From Pseudobdellovibrionaceae bacterium (GTDB taxonomy: Bacteria; Bdellovibrionota; Bdellovibrionia; Bdellovibrionales; JAGQZY01): a DNA stretch of 64,000 nt. Made by a program: the position numbers and the translations under genes. Positions within the stretch are counted from its first letter, which is position 1. Each line of letters starts with the position of its first letter. The stretch spans positions 1 to 64,000 of the forward strand of contig JACKAL010000006.1 in assembly GCA_020635085.1 (NCBI GenBank). The letters are read 5' to 3'. Under the pieces are notes generated by a model that was not told the DNA's origin, did no database searches, and saw only the letters and a list, made by a program, of their open reading frames with translations. Shown here in pieces: positions 1 through 9,481 of this stretch.

Positions 1-395
1 TCAAAGCTAGGCTCTGGAGAAAAATCCATGGCGCTTGCGCCGCTGGAACTAGCCATTGGGCGATCGTTAGCTCCGCCGACAAATTGAATATTGCTAGCAA
101 CGATTTCTGTTGTGTAGCGTTTTTGTCCTTGTTGGTCTTCCCATGCACGGGTTTGCAGCTTACCTTCGACGAACACTTGACGACCTTTACTCAGATACTG
201 ACGACAAATTTCTGCCAGTTTCCCCCACACCACAATACGATGCCATTCCGTGCGTTCTTGTTTTTGTCCATCGCGATCCACCCAGTTTTCGTTAGTGGCA
301 AGATTAAAGTTAGCGACCGCTTGTCCTGATGACAGGGTTTTAAGCTCAGGATCGGCTCCTAAACGCCCCATTAAAATGACTTTATTTACTGACAT
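1..395 (-). CDS. ssb: Single-stranded DNA-binding protein (5' part, cut by window edge)
   Basis: Reading leftwards from an ATG at 395 gives an OB-fold SSB N-terminus: MSVNKVILMGRLGADPEL, then the TEWHRIVVWGKLAEIC and YLSKGRQVFVEGKLQTRAW blocks typical of bacterial SSB. SSB coats single-stranded DNA during replication, recombination and repair. A strong ribosome binding site (AGGGGG) lies seven bases before the ATG. About 131 codons are visible, covering the DNA-binding domain and the beginning of the flexible linker; the acidic C-terminal tip that recruits partner proteins is outside the window. The call is secure; only the C-terminus is unknown. Confidence 0.95.
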   Translation of the reverse strand, partial: MSVNKVILMGRLGADPELKTLSSGQAVANFNLATNENWVDRDGQKQERTEWHRIVVWGKLAEICRQYLSKGRQVFVEGKLQTRAWEDQQGQKRYTTEIVASNIQFVGGANDRPMASSSGASAMDFSPEPSF

Positions 396-800
396 ATTTC
401 CCCCTGTTGAGTTGTGCAAGACTTATAAACAATTATTTTTTTATATTTCATGTAACCTCCTTGCCGCCTGCAGTGCAATTTAGCTACCAAACAGTTAGTC
501 ATCGCAAAAACTGGAGGTGGGGTCAATGGGAACAGCGGAGAGTTTTTAGGAATTTCTCCAGTACAAATAAGGGAAAGGAAAATGATTGTAAAATACATAG
601 TGATTTTCATGACATAAAAAAAGAGACACATGCATTCACTTTACGCGATGAGATGTTAATGATGTATTAATGGGCACTGGTGATTATTTTTTTAGCAATT
701 TGCTGCGATGTCTTTTTTGTCTGCATTCGAGTGTCGGTGAATCCTCGGATTGTTCTCATTGTCGTGCGAAATAGATCGGCAGATCTTGGGTAGGAACATT
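396..800. other. Intergenic region between ssb and gspN
   Basis: About 400 bases with no convincing gene. It should hold the ssb promoter (reading left) and the 3' end of the gsp transcript. Open frames on both strands lack a ribosome binding site and protein-like composition. A small palindrome (AGATC-GGCA-GATCT, 773-786) is present but has no T-tract, so no terminator can be called. Confidence 0.5.
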
Positions 801-1781
801 CTACTGATAAGCGGTAAAGTTCGGCATGGGATCATTAAAGGGATTAAATTGCATGCGAAAACGGTAACGATTGCCATCAAGTGACTGAGTTTTAAAGCGT
901 CCAAACATGCCATCGAGAAGTGGCATATAAGATCCTAACTGCGCTTGTAAACTTTGTTTAATAGTAAAATCAATGGCCAAATTATAATAGCTCACCACAA
1001 GTCCGCTACCGGGTACTACGCGTACATCCATATCTCCACCGAGGAGTAAGTAAAGATCATCTTTTATAGTTCCAATTTTTGTATCACTGAATGTGAGTTT
1101 ACCATTTTTAAGTAAACCTTTAACCATAATGGAATCCATAGAAAGTTTTGGTAGATCTACATTACCTCCCGCTTGTGGGAGGTTAATGGAAAAACTAGGG
1201 ATAATCACCCGATTGGTTTTTAAAGAAAAGTTGCCGTCGGGTTGGCTTTTAAGTTCGAGATCGGCATCGATATCGGCATTTAATGAGCCTGTACCACTAG
1301 CACTAAATGGAATTTCCGGAAATGTTTTTAAAAGTTCTTTTAGATCAAAATGCGCATAATCAATATCGGCATTAACCGCCATGGGCGCTTTAATTCTACT
1401 GCTGTTCGATAAAGATATATCAAGGTCCCCCTTAAACAAACCTTCCGCCTGTGCCTTCCCATAGTAAGGCTTAAGAGTGATCAGACCTAGAATGGAGGGG
1501 GCAATTTTTAGAACATCGGCGTGTATGTCGGATGCAAAAGCCGTTTCGGCGAGAACGTTCGTCATTTTTAATCCGGGCTGGGGGAGAAATCCAAGAGAAA
1601 GATCATCGAATTGCAGGTAGACACTGTTGTTGGTGTTTTCAGAAACGACGGCAGAGACTTTATCGCTAAGATCGTTGTAAGGAAAAAACATAACGAAAAA
1701 TGCTATAATGAGAATAAAAAATAAAAAGATTTTTGCTTTATGATAACGAAAAATATTGCCAAGAAAGGTCACGATGGCCAC
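801..1781 (-). CDS. gspN: Type II secretion system protein GspN
   Basis: 326 residues. An N-terminal membrane anchor (about residues 16-34) is followed by a long beta-rich periplasmic domain, the layout of the GspN family that accompanies some type II secretion systems. The start codon is GTG at 1781, chosen because AAGGAG lies seven bases upstream. It is the last gene of the gspF-to-gspN run and begins three bases after gspM, so it is almost certainly cotranscribed. GspN is an accessory inner-membrane component whose mechanical role is poorly defined; the name rests on position at the end of the gsp operon plus topology, since there is no catalytic motif to check. Confidence 0.8.
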   Translation of the reverse strand: MAIVTFLGNIFRYHKAKIFLFFILIIAFFVMFFPYNDLSDKVSAVVSENTNNSVYLQFDDLSLGFLPQPGLKMTNVLAETAFASDIHADVLKIAPSILGLITLKPYYGKAQAEGLFKGDLDISLSNSSRIKAPMAVNADIDYAHFDLKELLKTFPEIPFSASGTGSLNADIDADLELKSQPDGNFSLKTNRVIIPSFSINLPQAGGNVDLPKLSMDSIMVKGLLKNGKLTFSDTKIGTIKDDLYLLLGGDMDVRVVPGSGLVVSYYNLAIDFTIKQSLQAQLGSYMPLLDGMFGRFKTQSLDGNRYRFRMQFNPFNDPMPNFTAYQ

Positions 1782-1784
1782 GAG

Positions 1785-2426
1785 TTATCTCCTTTTTTTC
1801 TTATCTGATTTTAGAGGCAACGAGAGAGAGCTCATCGTGTAGCGAACGGTAAAGTAGTGTGGGTCTTCTTTATCCGCTTCTATGGTCACTCCTGCGAGCT
1901 TGGTGTTGTTGTGCATCGAGGATAGTCGTTCGCTGATAGCTACCGCTTGACGAAGAGTCAATTTTTTTAATTCGTAGCTTACACCTTCTTGTCTAATTGC
2001 ATTGGGAACTACAGAGTTGGGTAACGGCTTGTTGACTTGGGTAACAGCTCCTTTTTGTGAATCCAGTACACGGGATTCACTGGCGATGCCATCGATGCGG
2101 GAGCGTATCTGTTCAAAAGGTAGACCAGTAAATTGATCGGGGCTGATGACTGGGTTGCGGGCGGATCGGTTGAGTCCGCGCATAAGGGTTCTATCTTGGT
2201 TGAAATTGGCTTCTACTTGTTGAGCAGAATCGATGAAACCTGCAGGTACAGAGTAGATGAGATAGCCTACGAAAAAGATGGCGGAAAAAATAATGATTTT
2301 TTGTACGAGGGGAGACAAATTATTATAGCGCTCGCTCAGTTGAATGAAAGCTTCGCTTTCAGAAACTTTTACGACGAGTTCATCCCACTTTTCCTTGAGT
2401 TGTTCTTTTAAATCCTCAAAATTCAT
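1785..2426 (-). CDS. gspM: Type II secretion system protein GspM
   Basis: 213 residues. A charged cytoplasmic N-terminus of about 40 residues precedes one membrane helix (about residues 42-62, IIIFSAIFFVGYLIYSVPAG) and a periplasmic ferredoxin-like domain. This is the bitopic layout of GspM, which partners GspL in the inner-membrane assembly platform. It begins two bases after the gspL stop, and the GspL-GspM-GspN order matches known gsp operons. GspM sequences diverge fast, so the call depends on topology and neighbourhood more than on residue identity. Confidence 0.8.
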   Translation of the reverse strand: MNFEDLKEQLKEKWDELVVKVSESEAFIQLSERYNNLSPLVQKIIIFSAIFFVGYLIYSVPAGFIDSAQQVEANFNQDRTLMRGLNRSARNPVISPDQFTGLPFEQIRSRIDGIASESRVLDSQKGAVTQVNKPLPNSVVPNAIRQEGVSYELKKLTLRQAVAISERLSSMHNNTKLAGVTIEADKEDPHYFTVRYTMSSLSLPLKSDKKKRR

Positions 2427-2428
2427 TG

Positions 2429-4054
2429 TTACCCTTTTACGCGAAAGCGAAATGCAAATGTCACCCCATTGGTTTTGCCGATAGAGGGTGTTACGGTTTG
2501 TACTTTTTTATCCGAAGAAAACGCTTCGAGTTTTTTACGCAGAAGGTCCACGGTTGATTTTTGTTTGGCTTCGCCTTCGATAGTTATGGTAGAGAATTTC
2601 ACATCTATTTTATGAATGTCATAACTGTTGGTTTTACTGGAAGGCAATTCAGCGCTGATGTTGGCAACCACTTTCATAGCGGGATCAATATCTTGAACTT
2701 TTTCGAAAATTTTAAGATTTTGTACTTTCTCTGCCTCTTCATCGAGATAGTTCTGGATTCTTTCGGGTGTGGCTTGTGCACCACGAAGGTTGGCTACTGT
2801 GCCAGCTGTTTTTTGTAGTTGTTCAAAGGCACTTTCCTCTAAAGAGGTAGCGATGGATTCGCGCATAAAACCATAGGCGATGAGTGCCACATAGGCAATG
2901 CTGGCAAGAAGAATTGCATGACCCCACTTATTCCACGTTTTTTCTAAAAATTGATTGCGCTTGGCAAATTCATCTTGGCGAAAATTAATTGCCGGATTTT
3001 TTGGACGTTTAAAACCTTCGATCGCATAACCGATGGCAATGGCCACACGATCAACAAAAGGGGCGACCGCATCCACTTGATAAACATTTAAAATATCACC
3101 ATCTATTTTAGCCGTATTGGTGGGTATAGCGAAAGTTTTGGTTATCAAGGCGTTGATATTTTCGATACCGCTGATGCGTCCAGAGAGAATTATATTTTCC
3201 ACTGTTGTTTGAAAGCGATCTTCAATATCGATGAACATCATTTTGAGTTCATAAAGGAAGGGACGTAGTGATTTTTCGATGACACTCGACATTTTTATGG
3301 CTTCGGCAGAGGCACCAGCTAGAGATAATAGGAGTTTTGTATGCGCAGGAATCAACTGTTCCGCTTGCTCATACGGGTAATTATAATTACGCGTGATTTC
3401 GTTGATCAACTGGCGTTCGCCCCAAGCCACACTGCGGGTGGATATGAGCTGGTTGTCGCGAAATAAAGTTACGAGAGTTGAGTCGTGACGGAAGAACAAA
3501 CGCATAGTGAGTGGTGCTGGTGCTGCCTCTGGCGGACTTAAAAGAAAAGAACCTTGATTCCAATTTTCGATGAGATTTGCAAAAGCGGCGCTTTCAGCAC
3601 TGATAATATCAGGGTCCACCTGAACCTTATTAAAAACTTCTAATAATTTTTCGATTTGCTCTTTAGGTGAAACATAAGCAAGCACACTGGATTCATTGGC
3701 GCCGCTTGAGACCATTTTGGCATCAAAAATGGCATGATCGGATCCCATGGGGAGCTCTTCATCGAGTTCAAAGGGTAAGCTTTTTAAAATATCCAATCGG
3801 CGACTAAAAGGAAAAGTCACATTGCGGTTACTGATGGAGGACTGATTGATTCCGGTAGCCACAACATTATTTTCTAAATCGTAAATATTGCGTACTTCTT
3901 TGAGAATTTGTAAAAGATCAATTTCCCAATTTTCAAGGTCGTTGATGTTGAGAGGAAAAAAATGACCTTTAATAACTGAGAAACTAGAGCGATCAGAATT
4001 GAGTTCGACGACTGCAATTCCACTGGATGTAATATCTATACCGATGGACTTCAT
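2429..4054 (-). CDS. gspL: Type II secretion system protein GspL (PilM-like actin fold)
   Basis: 541 residues. The N-terminal half is an actin/PilM-like cytoplasmic domain starting with the phosphate-loop-like segment MKSIGIDITSSGIAVVEL and containing an ILSGR segment near residue 290, as in GspL and PilM. A single membrane helix lies near residues 375-395 (WGHAILLASIAYVALIAYGF), followed by a periplasmic domain of about 145 residues. GspL couples the GspE ATPase to the inner-membrane platform. It is larger than typical proteobacterial GspL (about 400 residues), mainly because the cytoplasmic part is longer. It lies between gspK and gspM on the same strand. Confidence 0.88.
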   Translation of the reverse strand: MKSIGIDITSSGIAVVELNSDRSSFSVIKGHFFPLNINDLENWEIDLLQILKEVRNIYDLENNVVATGINQSSISNRNVTFPFSRRLDILKSLPFELDEELPMGSDHAIFDAKMVSSGANESSVLAYVSPKEQIEKLLEVFNKVQVDPDIISAESAAFANLIENWNQGSFLLSPPEAAPAPLTMRLFFRHDSTLVTLFRDNQLISTRSVAWGERQLINEITRNYNYPYEQAEQLIPAHTKLLLSLAGASAEAIKMSSVIEKSLRPFLYELKMMFIDIEDRFQTTVENIILSGRISGIENINALITKTFAIPTNTAKIDGDILNVYQVDAVAPFVDRVAIAIGYAIEGFKRPKNPAINFRQDEFAKRNQFLEKTWNKWGHAILLASIAYVALIAYGFMRESIATSLEESAFEQLQKTAGTVANLRGAQATPERIQNYLDEEAEKVQNLKIFEKVQDIDPAMKVVANISAELPSSKTNSYDIHKIDVKFSTITIEGEAKQKSTVDLLRKKLEAFSSDKKVQTVTPSIGKTNGVTFAFRFRVKG

Positions 4055-4108
4055 AGTAAAAGTCTAAAGTATAGATGAGTGGGGTTCAATTTTAATTCTC
4101 TAGGAGGG

Positions 4109-5392
4109 TCATTTTACGTCTTGAAAAATCACGTAAGGAGGACCCGATGGTAGGGTTGAATTACCACTTTGGTCGGGTTGGCCTGTATTCTGTTTCTTTT
4201 TGTCGTCGACACACTTCTTTTTATCAGCGTCGCTTTGCTTGTCAGAGCACAGACAATCATACAGTTCATCGCCGGTTTTATCTTTACATTGTTTGTTAAA
4301 CTGGGGGTCGTCCTCTTTGATGCTTCCTTGCAAACGAGACTGGACCTTTTGAAAGTCGTAAACAACCGCATTGATCTCGCGCGTGATATTACCCACAATA
4401 CCAATGCAACTGATATGAAAGTTAATTTCTTGATCAAAGTATAGGGGTACTTTTTGTTCGTTGAAGTTAGACGTATTGACACCAAAGCCACCGATAAAGC
4501 CAAAAAAGTCCTGTTCATTTTTAAACGGGCCGCCCAGGGATGGATCGCTACGACGACGAATAACTTGTTTGGCGACTTCTTCGGTAATTTGTGGATCGAG
4601 TCCGCGCAAAAGGCTTTCGTCGGCATAGTTCACGTTAATGCCCTTTCCTCCATAGAGAGTAATGGCGGGGGCGAGAACTTCAAAAATTTCATCGGTCATG
4701 CCTTTTACCATGTGCAGTTCTTCGATGGTTTTAAATGGTTGGTTCGGTGGTATGTAATCACTATGGGCATCGTAGGCATTGGATTCAGAATCACCATTAT
4801 TTACTTGTGTACGATCGGCATCGATCCAATCGGTAATATCGTTAAGTAAGAGATCAAAGCGAAAGTTGGAATATTTTTTTGCAAACGGTGTGTCTTCGCG
4901 TACACGTATAGCGAAGAGATCTAATAATTGTTGACGGGTTTTGTTGCGCAGACCTTCAGATGGTGAGGCTAAATCGTTGATATCGATCTTGCCACTTTCG
5001 CTGGTAATTTTTGAACTAAACTGATGTTTAAATGTCGAGGCGTGAGTGAGTTTTTTAATATTATCGGCATCTCCAGTGGAAAGACCGCCGGGAATGGCCA
5101 ACGGCCAACTCATTGGGAACTGCCACAGCATATCGAGAATCGTCGGATCGGGAAGTGATGTCGCAAGTGAGCGCGCCTGTTGATAGGCTTTAACCCGTAG
5201 TAAACTGATTTGTAGACAGGACTTTGCCGCATAATAGGCCTGCACACGTTTTACAGAATTTGCCGAACTTTGATATTCAACGATGGAATCTTTTGCGATT
5301 TCTAAAGCGATAAATAACAAAATAGTCATCAAGAATGTAGCATATAAAATGGCAGAACCGCGTTGGTTGCTTACAGTGTTTAAAGTTTTCAA
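4109..5392 (-). CDS. gspK: Type II secretion minor pseudopilin GspK
   Basis: 427 residues. The prepilin cleavage region is QRG|SAILYATFLMTILLFI near the N-terminus; the Glu at +5 of other pseudopilins is absent, as is normal for GspK. The body contains the helix-hairpin-helix-like alpha domain of GspK (FKTIEELHMVKGMTDEIFEVL). The C-terminal 80 residues are hydrophilic with several Cys, Lys and Asp residues, which I see as an unusual extension. The start is TTG at 5392, overlapping the gspJ stop (TTGA) with a run of six G upstream. GspK caps the pseudopilus tip with GspI and GspJ. Confidence 0.88.
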   Translation of the reverse strand: MKTLNTVSNQRGSAILYATFLMTILLFIALEIAKDSIVEYQSSANSVKRVQAYYAAKSCLQISLLRVKAYQQARSLATSLPDPTILDMLWQFPMSWPLAIPGGLSTGDADNIKKLTHASTFKHQFSSKITSESGKIDINDLASPSEGLRNKTRQQLLDLFAIRVREDTPFAKKYSNFRFDLLLNDITDWIDADRTQVNNGDSESNAYDAHSDYIPPNQPFKTIEELHMVKGMTDEIFEVLAPAITLYGGKGINVNYADESLLRGLDPQITEEVAKQVIRRRSDPSLGGPFKNEQDFFGFIGGFGVNTSNFNEQKVPLYFDQEINFHISCIGIVGNITREINAVVYDFQKVQSRLQGSIKEDDPQFNKQCKDKTGDELYDCLCSDKQSDADKKKCVDDKKKQNTGQPDQSGNSTLPSGPPYVIFQDVK

Positions 5393-6285
5393 TTTGACCC
5401 CCCATTACCAAGAGGGTTGTTGTTGCCACCGGCACCACTATTGGGAGCGGTATTGGCTCCTGATCCTTGGAATTTTTTAGCTGGGTCTACATTGTTGGTA
5501 AAGCGCACGGAGGCAATAATCGATTGAGAAAATTTGGCAAAATCTTTATTGTTTTTATCTTCGATAGTTAGCGCAATTTTTACTAAAGCGGGAAAGCGAT
5601 TTTGTGTGTTGGTCGTGCCATTGTTATCGGTGAGCCACTCTTTTTTCCAATCCTTCTCCGAAGGAGTTTCACCGATATACTCTAATTTAAAATTGCTAAC
5701 ATTTTCTAAAAGGGGGGTGGCATCACCACCACGAGTCACATCGTTATCGACAACAATCGACTCCCGTCGCCAGAGACAGGTGCTGGATTTTCCCGTAACG
5801 TACGATTTGCAATCATCAAGATAGTAACCCACTTCCACTTCGTTACTTTCCTGAGCGTTGGCTGTCGTACGATAGTGATTGAGGGTGGTAAAGTGCACAG
5901 AACTTTCTTTACCGATAAAATTGGTAAGTTGTACCGGTGGCGGCGGTGGCTGTGCCTGGTTGCTATTGGGACTCTGTGTAGGTGGCGTACCGGCGGCCTC
6001 ATTGGGATTATTACCCTGCTGTTGGGCAGCTACAGAGCTGCGGTCGATTTCGTAAAGAGCGTACTGATAATGAAAAGCGCGCTCGATATCGGTGGCCATT
6101 AAACGAAGAGCATCGAACACCATGCTCTCGGTTTTTAGACGGGCATCGAGTTTCTTCTTGGTTTGTAGTCCACCGCGTATCGCTTGTGATGCAATCACTG
6201 CGATGGCTCCCATAATCGCCATCACGATAAGAATCTCGAGAAGTGAGAAGCCTTTTTGGTTTTTAAAGGTTCGTCTAAGGGCCAT
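5389..6285 (-). CDS. gspJ: Type II secretion minor pseudopilin GspJ
   Basis: 298 residues from ATG 6285. That start was preferred to an upstream one (6321) because GGAGGG sits seven bases before it and it gives a short basic leader before the prepilin peptidase site QKG|FSLLEILIVMAIMG, with Glu at +5. The globular domain holds a Pro/Gln-rich insert (residues about 110-120, PPPPP) and ends in a Gly/Asn-rich low-complexity tail. GspJ forms the pseudopilus tip with GspI and GspK. It overlaps gspI by 11 bases and gspK by four, indicating translational coupling. Confidence 0.88.
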   Translation of the reverse strand: MALRRTFKNQKGFSLLEILIVMAIMGAIAVIASQAIRGGLQTKKKLDARLKTESMVFDALRLMATDIERAFHYQYALYEIDRSSVAAQQQGNNPNEAAGTPPTQSPNSNQAQPPPPPVQLTNFIGKESSVHFTTLNHYRTTANAQESNEVEVGYYLDDCKSYVTGKSSTCLWRRESIVVDNDVTRGGDATPLLENVSNFKLEYIGETPSEKDWKKEWLTDNNGTTNTQNRFPALVKIALTIEDKNNKDFAKFSQSIIASVRFTNNVDPAKKFQGSGANTAPNSGAGGNNNPLGNGGSN

Positions 6286-6844
6286 TACCTTGCCCTCCGA
6301 GAGGATTGCTCGCGCCACCACCTAAATTGGGAATGGGCAATTGCTGATTAAAATCCACCAAGAACGTGGTGGCGGAAAATTTGACGGAATTTTTATGAAG
6401 CGTGTAGATGACAGTTATGGTAACTTCTTTAGCGGCCTTATTAAAATAATCCGATATTTGTGTCATCATCGTGGAGAGCATGGGATCGACAGTGCCACCA
6501 CGTTGTTGAGCAAATACCGGTGTTAAATCGGGGAGTTCAAATTTTTTAGAAGACATGATCCAAGTAAATGATTTGTACTCGGCGCCCAATTCTTCAAAAT
6601 TCCCAGAGGCTTCATCAGGTAATAAGGTTAATTGAGTAGAGAATTGCTTTTCCATATCGGCGACTTTATAGTCGAGCAAAAAAGCGGCCTGGTTGTTCAT
6701 TTTCATTTTGCGAATGCGCGCTTGGCTTGTTGTCCATGCTTGTGATACCACGATAAGCGAGCCCATCAAAATAGTGAGGGCAATCAGCACTTCGATGAGA
6801 GAAAATCCTTTTTCGTTTTTGATAACAGGCCCGTCACTGGTCAT
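6275..6844 (-). CDS. gspI: Type II secretion minor pseudopilin GspI
   Basis: 189 residues. The prepilin site NEKG|FSLIEVLIALTILMG has Glu at +5 and is followed by the hydrophobic N-terminal helix used for assembly. The sequence then matches the small GspI pseudopilin layout, though the protein is longer than the usual 120-130 residues. GspI nucleates the tip complex with GspJ and GspK. Its position between gspH and gspJ and the 11-base overlap with gspJ support the assignment within the pseudopilin set. Confidence 0.85.
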   Translation of the reverse strand: MTSDGPVIKNEKGFSLIEVLIALTILMGSLIVVSQAWTTSQARIRKMKMNNQAAFLLDYKVADMEKQFSTQLTLLPDEASGNFEELGAEYKSFTWIMSSKKFELPDLTPVFAQQRGGTVDPMLSTMMTQISDYFNKAAKEVTITVIYTLHKNSVKFSATTFLVDFNQQLPIPNLGGGASNPLGGQGNGP

Positions 6845-6903
6845 GCTTGTTTAGTATACTCTATCGTTTTACAAAGTCCACAGTGTGAGCGCTTGAAGTT
6901 ACG

Positions 6904-7524
6904 CTATTTGGTGAGGTCCTTCAACTTCTTATCCCCCTCAAGCACATCCACGCGACCAGTGAGAGGATTGGTCTTCAGCGTCCAGTTGAGCTTGCCACCA
7001 TCGGTGAGATGAATGGCAACTTCTTCGACGCGGCCTTCAGGAAAAAAGTGAACGTAGAGACGGCCAGCGGTGAATTCTTTTTGTTGAGCTGCAATTTCGA
7101 TACTCGAAAAACTAAGGCCATCGGGGAGAGGCTGGGGGCCTTTGGGAGAAAGTTCTTTGTCGATAGCAAAGCCGCTAGGGTCGGGCAGATCTTCTTTTTG
7201 ATCTTTTTTTTGTTTGCGCAACTCTTCTTCGTCGTAGGTGACGAGAAAATGTTTTGATGTGGCTTCTATCCAGTACGCTTGTTTTTCTTTTTTATTTTCT
7301 GGAAGGTTGATCACTAAGCGATAGGTCATATTGCGCATGCGTGCTTTGTTGCGTAGATCTTTGAGGGAGGCGGCAAAGTAGCGTACATCGCGGCGGATAG
7401 CACGATTGGATTTTCCCATTTTAGAAGCGAAGGTGGTGACCAGAACGGCCACCAAACCTAAAACGATAAGGATCTCGATGAGGCTAAATCCGCGTTGCTG
7501 GGACGTGCGAGACATCGAGATCAT
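6904..7524 (-). CDS. gspH: Type II secretion minor pseudopilin GspH
   Basis: 206 residues. The prepilin peptidase site QQRG|FSLIEILIVLGLVAVL with Glu at +5 is followed by an extended helix and a soluble domain containing a Lys/Glu/Asp-rich insert (residues about 98-112). GspH links the major pseudopilin shaft to the tip complex. There is an in-frame ATG three codons downstream and neither has a clear ribosome binding site, so the exact start is uncertain. It begins only nine bases after the gspG stop. Confidence 0.85.
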   Translation of the reverse strand: MISMSRTSQQRGFSLIEILIVLGLVAVLVTTFASKMGKSNRAIRRDVRYFAASLKDLRNKARMRNMTYRLVINLPENKKEKQAYWIEATSKHFLVTYDEEELRKQKKDQKEDLPDPSGFAIDKELSPKGPQPLPDGLSFSSIEIAAQQKEFTAGRLYVHFFPEGRVEEVAIHLTDGGKLNWTLKTNPLTGRVDVLEGDKKLKDLTK

Positions 7525-7533
7525 AGAGAGAAA

Positions 7534-7977
7534 TTATTTTAACTTCATGGTTTTGCTAGAGATGTCAGCGTCAACGCCTTCGCCACCGGGGCGTTTGTTT
7601 TTGCCGTAGCTGACAATTTCGTATTCGATACCGTCAGACTCATAGTGAAACGGCTGTCCCCATGCATCTTTTGGAATATCTTTCGCATAAGGGTTAGGGC
7701 CCCAGTTCTCGCAAGAGGGTTCGCCCGACGGTTTTTTTACGAGAGCCATTAAGTTTTGGGAGCTTGTTGGATACGATTGGCAATCGGTATTGTACATTTC
7801 CAGTTGATCAATTGTGGTTTGAATGGAAAGTTTTGTTTGCTTCACTTGGGCATTGCCTTGTGCACCGCTAATGCGAGTCGCGATAAATGCGACGATACCG
7901 GCGATTAAGCCCAGAACGATTAAGATCTCAATGAGCGAGAAGCCATGATTGTTACGAATAAAACGAGCTCTTTTCAC
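7534..7977 (-). CDS. gspG: Type II secretion major pseudopilin GspG
   Basis: 147 residues, the standard GspG size. The prepilin site NNHG|FSLIEILIVLGLIAGI is followed by the conserved major-pseudopilin signature: LEMYNTDCQSYPTSSQ, the NPYAKDIPKDAWGQPFHY segment and a C-terminal calcium-loop-like SYGKNKRPGGEGVDADI. GspG polymerises into the pseudopilus that drives substrates through the secretin. The start codon is GTG at 7977 with a near-perfect AAGGAGG upstream, the strongest ribosome binding site in the cluster, as suits the most abundant subunit. Confidence 0.95.
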   Translation of the reverse strand: MKRARFIRNNHGFSLIEILIVLGLIAGIVAFIATRISGAQGNAQVKQTKLSIQTTIDQLEMYNTDCQSYPTSSQNLMALVKKPSGEPSCENWGPNPYAKDIPKDAWGQPFHYESDGIEYEIVSYGKNKRPGGEGVDADISSKTMKLK

Positions 7978-8011
7978 ATTTCCTCCTTGGATTCTTTGAA
8001 CAGTTCCTAAC

Positions 8012-9229
8012 TTACTGTACCACGTTCATCATGTCCATCATTGGGACCAGAACAGCGATAACGATAAAGCCAATGACACCCCCCATAAGAATGAGCATCA
8101 CGGGCGTCATGAGAGCGGTTAGACCATCGACCTGGTTTTTAACTTGAAAATCATAAGTATCAGCCACTTGATTAAGCATTTTTTCCAATTCACCTGTTTT
8201 TTCCCCGATGCTGACCATGTGAATAACAATAGGGGGAAAATGTCCTGATTTTTTTAACGGTACTGCGATCGATTCCCCTTCGCGAATATTATCGCGGGCT
8301 TGATCGATGGCTTTTGCCAACACTTCATTATCCACCACAGAGCGCACAATATCCAGGGCGTTGAGCATAGGAACACCGCCGCTCAGGAGTGTTGAGAGTG
8401 TGCGCGTGAAACGAGAAACCGCAATCATGCGTGCAAGCTTACCAACAACAGGAATTTTTAAAGTGATACGATCCCAAATGGGACGTCCTGATGGTGAGGA
8501 TTTCCAGCGTATAAAGATGGCGACAGCAATGAGTGAGCCAATGATAATCAAAAGCCAATAGTTAACCATAAATCCGCTGATATCCATCACCAGTTGTGTG
8601 TACCACGGAATTTGTACACCTTGATCGACAAGAATATTGGTGATGGTGGGGAGAACATAGACAAACATGGCCATAAGGATGGCGAGCATCAGGAGAATAG
8701 TGATGATGGGATACATCATGGCGGATTGTACGCGGCTTTTAAGCTCTGAGCGCGCTTCGGCAAACTCGGCAAGGCGTAAGAGAATCACGTCGAGGGAGCC
8801 CGACATTTCCCCGGCGCCCACCATAGAGATAAAAATATTATCAAAAACATTGGGGTACTTGGCCATGGCTTTTTCGAGAGTACTTCCCTCGTTCACTTGG
8901 TTGCGGCAGTCAGCAAGGACTTCTTTTAAGTAGGCATTTTCCATTTGATCCGACACCGCGCCTAAGCAATCCACCAAGGGAATGTTGGCTCGAACAAGAG
9001 ACGAAAGTTGGCGGGTCATATTGGAAATATCATCGATGGATGCTTTGCCCTTTGTTCCAGCACTAACGGATTTCTTTTTTTTCTGCGCCTTGCTTTTATC
9101 GGAAAGACTTTTAACAAAGATGCCATCTTTTTTAAGCTTCATGCGTGCGGTACGTTGGCTATCAGCATCAACGATGCCCTTCACGTTTTTTCCCGCTTTA
9201 TTTAAACCTTTATACTCAAAAACCGGCAT
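8012..9229 (-). CDS. gspF: Type II secretion inner-membrane platform protein GspF
   Basis: 405 residues, standard length. Two tandem T2SF domains are visible: the first around residues 70-195 (MTRQLSSLVRANIPLVDCL), the second around 270-395 (FTRTLSTLLSGGVPMLNAL), each followed by a membrane helix, with the conserved GEKTGELEKML motif in the second. GspF is the polytopic core of the assembly platform contacted by GspE and GspL. It is first in the gspF-to-gspN run; upstream the locus is interrupted by unrelated genes, so its promoter must lie between 9230 and about 9480. Confidence 0.95.
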   Translation of the reverse strand: MPVFEYKGLNKAGKNVKGIVDADSQRTARMKLKKDGIFVKSLSDKSKAQKKKKSVSAGTKGKASIDDISNMTRQLSSLVRANIPLVDCLGAVSDQMENAYLKEVLADCRNQVNEGSTLEKAMAKYPNVFDNIFISMVGAGEMSGSLDVILLRLAEFAEARSELKSRVQSAMMYPIITILLMLAILMAMFVYVLPTITNILVDQGVQIPWYTQLVMDISGFMVNYWLLIIIGSLIAVAIFIRWKSSPSGRPIWDRITLKIPVVGKLARMIAVSRFTRTLSTLLSGGVPMLNALDIVRSVVDNEVLAKAIDQARDNIREGESIAVPLKKSGHFPPIVIHMVSIGEKTGELEKMLNQVADTYDFQVKNQVDGLTALMTPVMLILMGGVIGFIVIAVLVPMMDMMNVVQ

Positions 9230-9481
9230 GTTTTTAAGTGTACATAGAGATATCTATCAGGGCTAGATGAAAATGGATGGGTGGGGGAGAGAAAATGGTG
9301 GTTGGCAGCACTCTTAATGTAATTCTGTGAGCAAAGAGATGAAAATAACACGATAGGGGCGTAAATGGCCGCTTTACTCAGGCTGAACCTTGTTGCTAAA
9401 ATAATCATGAGTTGTGACGTTTTTAGAAGATTTCTAGAAAAACAGCTTATATGCAATTAGTTTTATTAAAAGAGGGAAGAC

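Noticed and set aside
407..670. 87-codon open frame upstream of ssb
   Set aside because: Non-ATG start without ribosome binding site, overlaps the ssb promoter region, odd composition.
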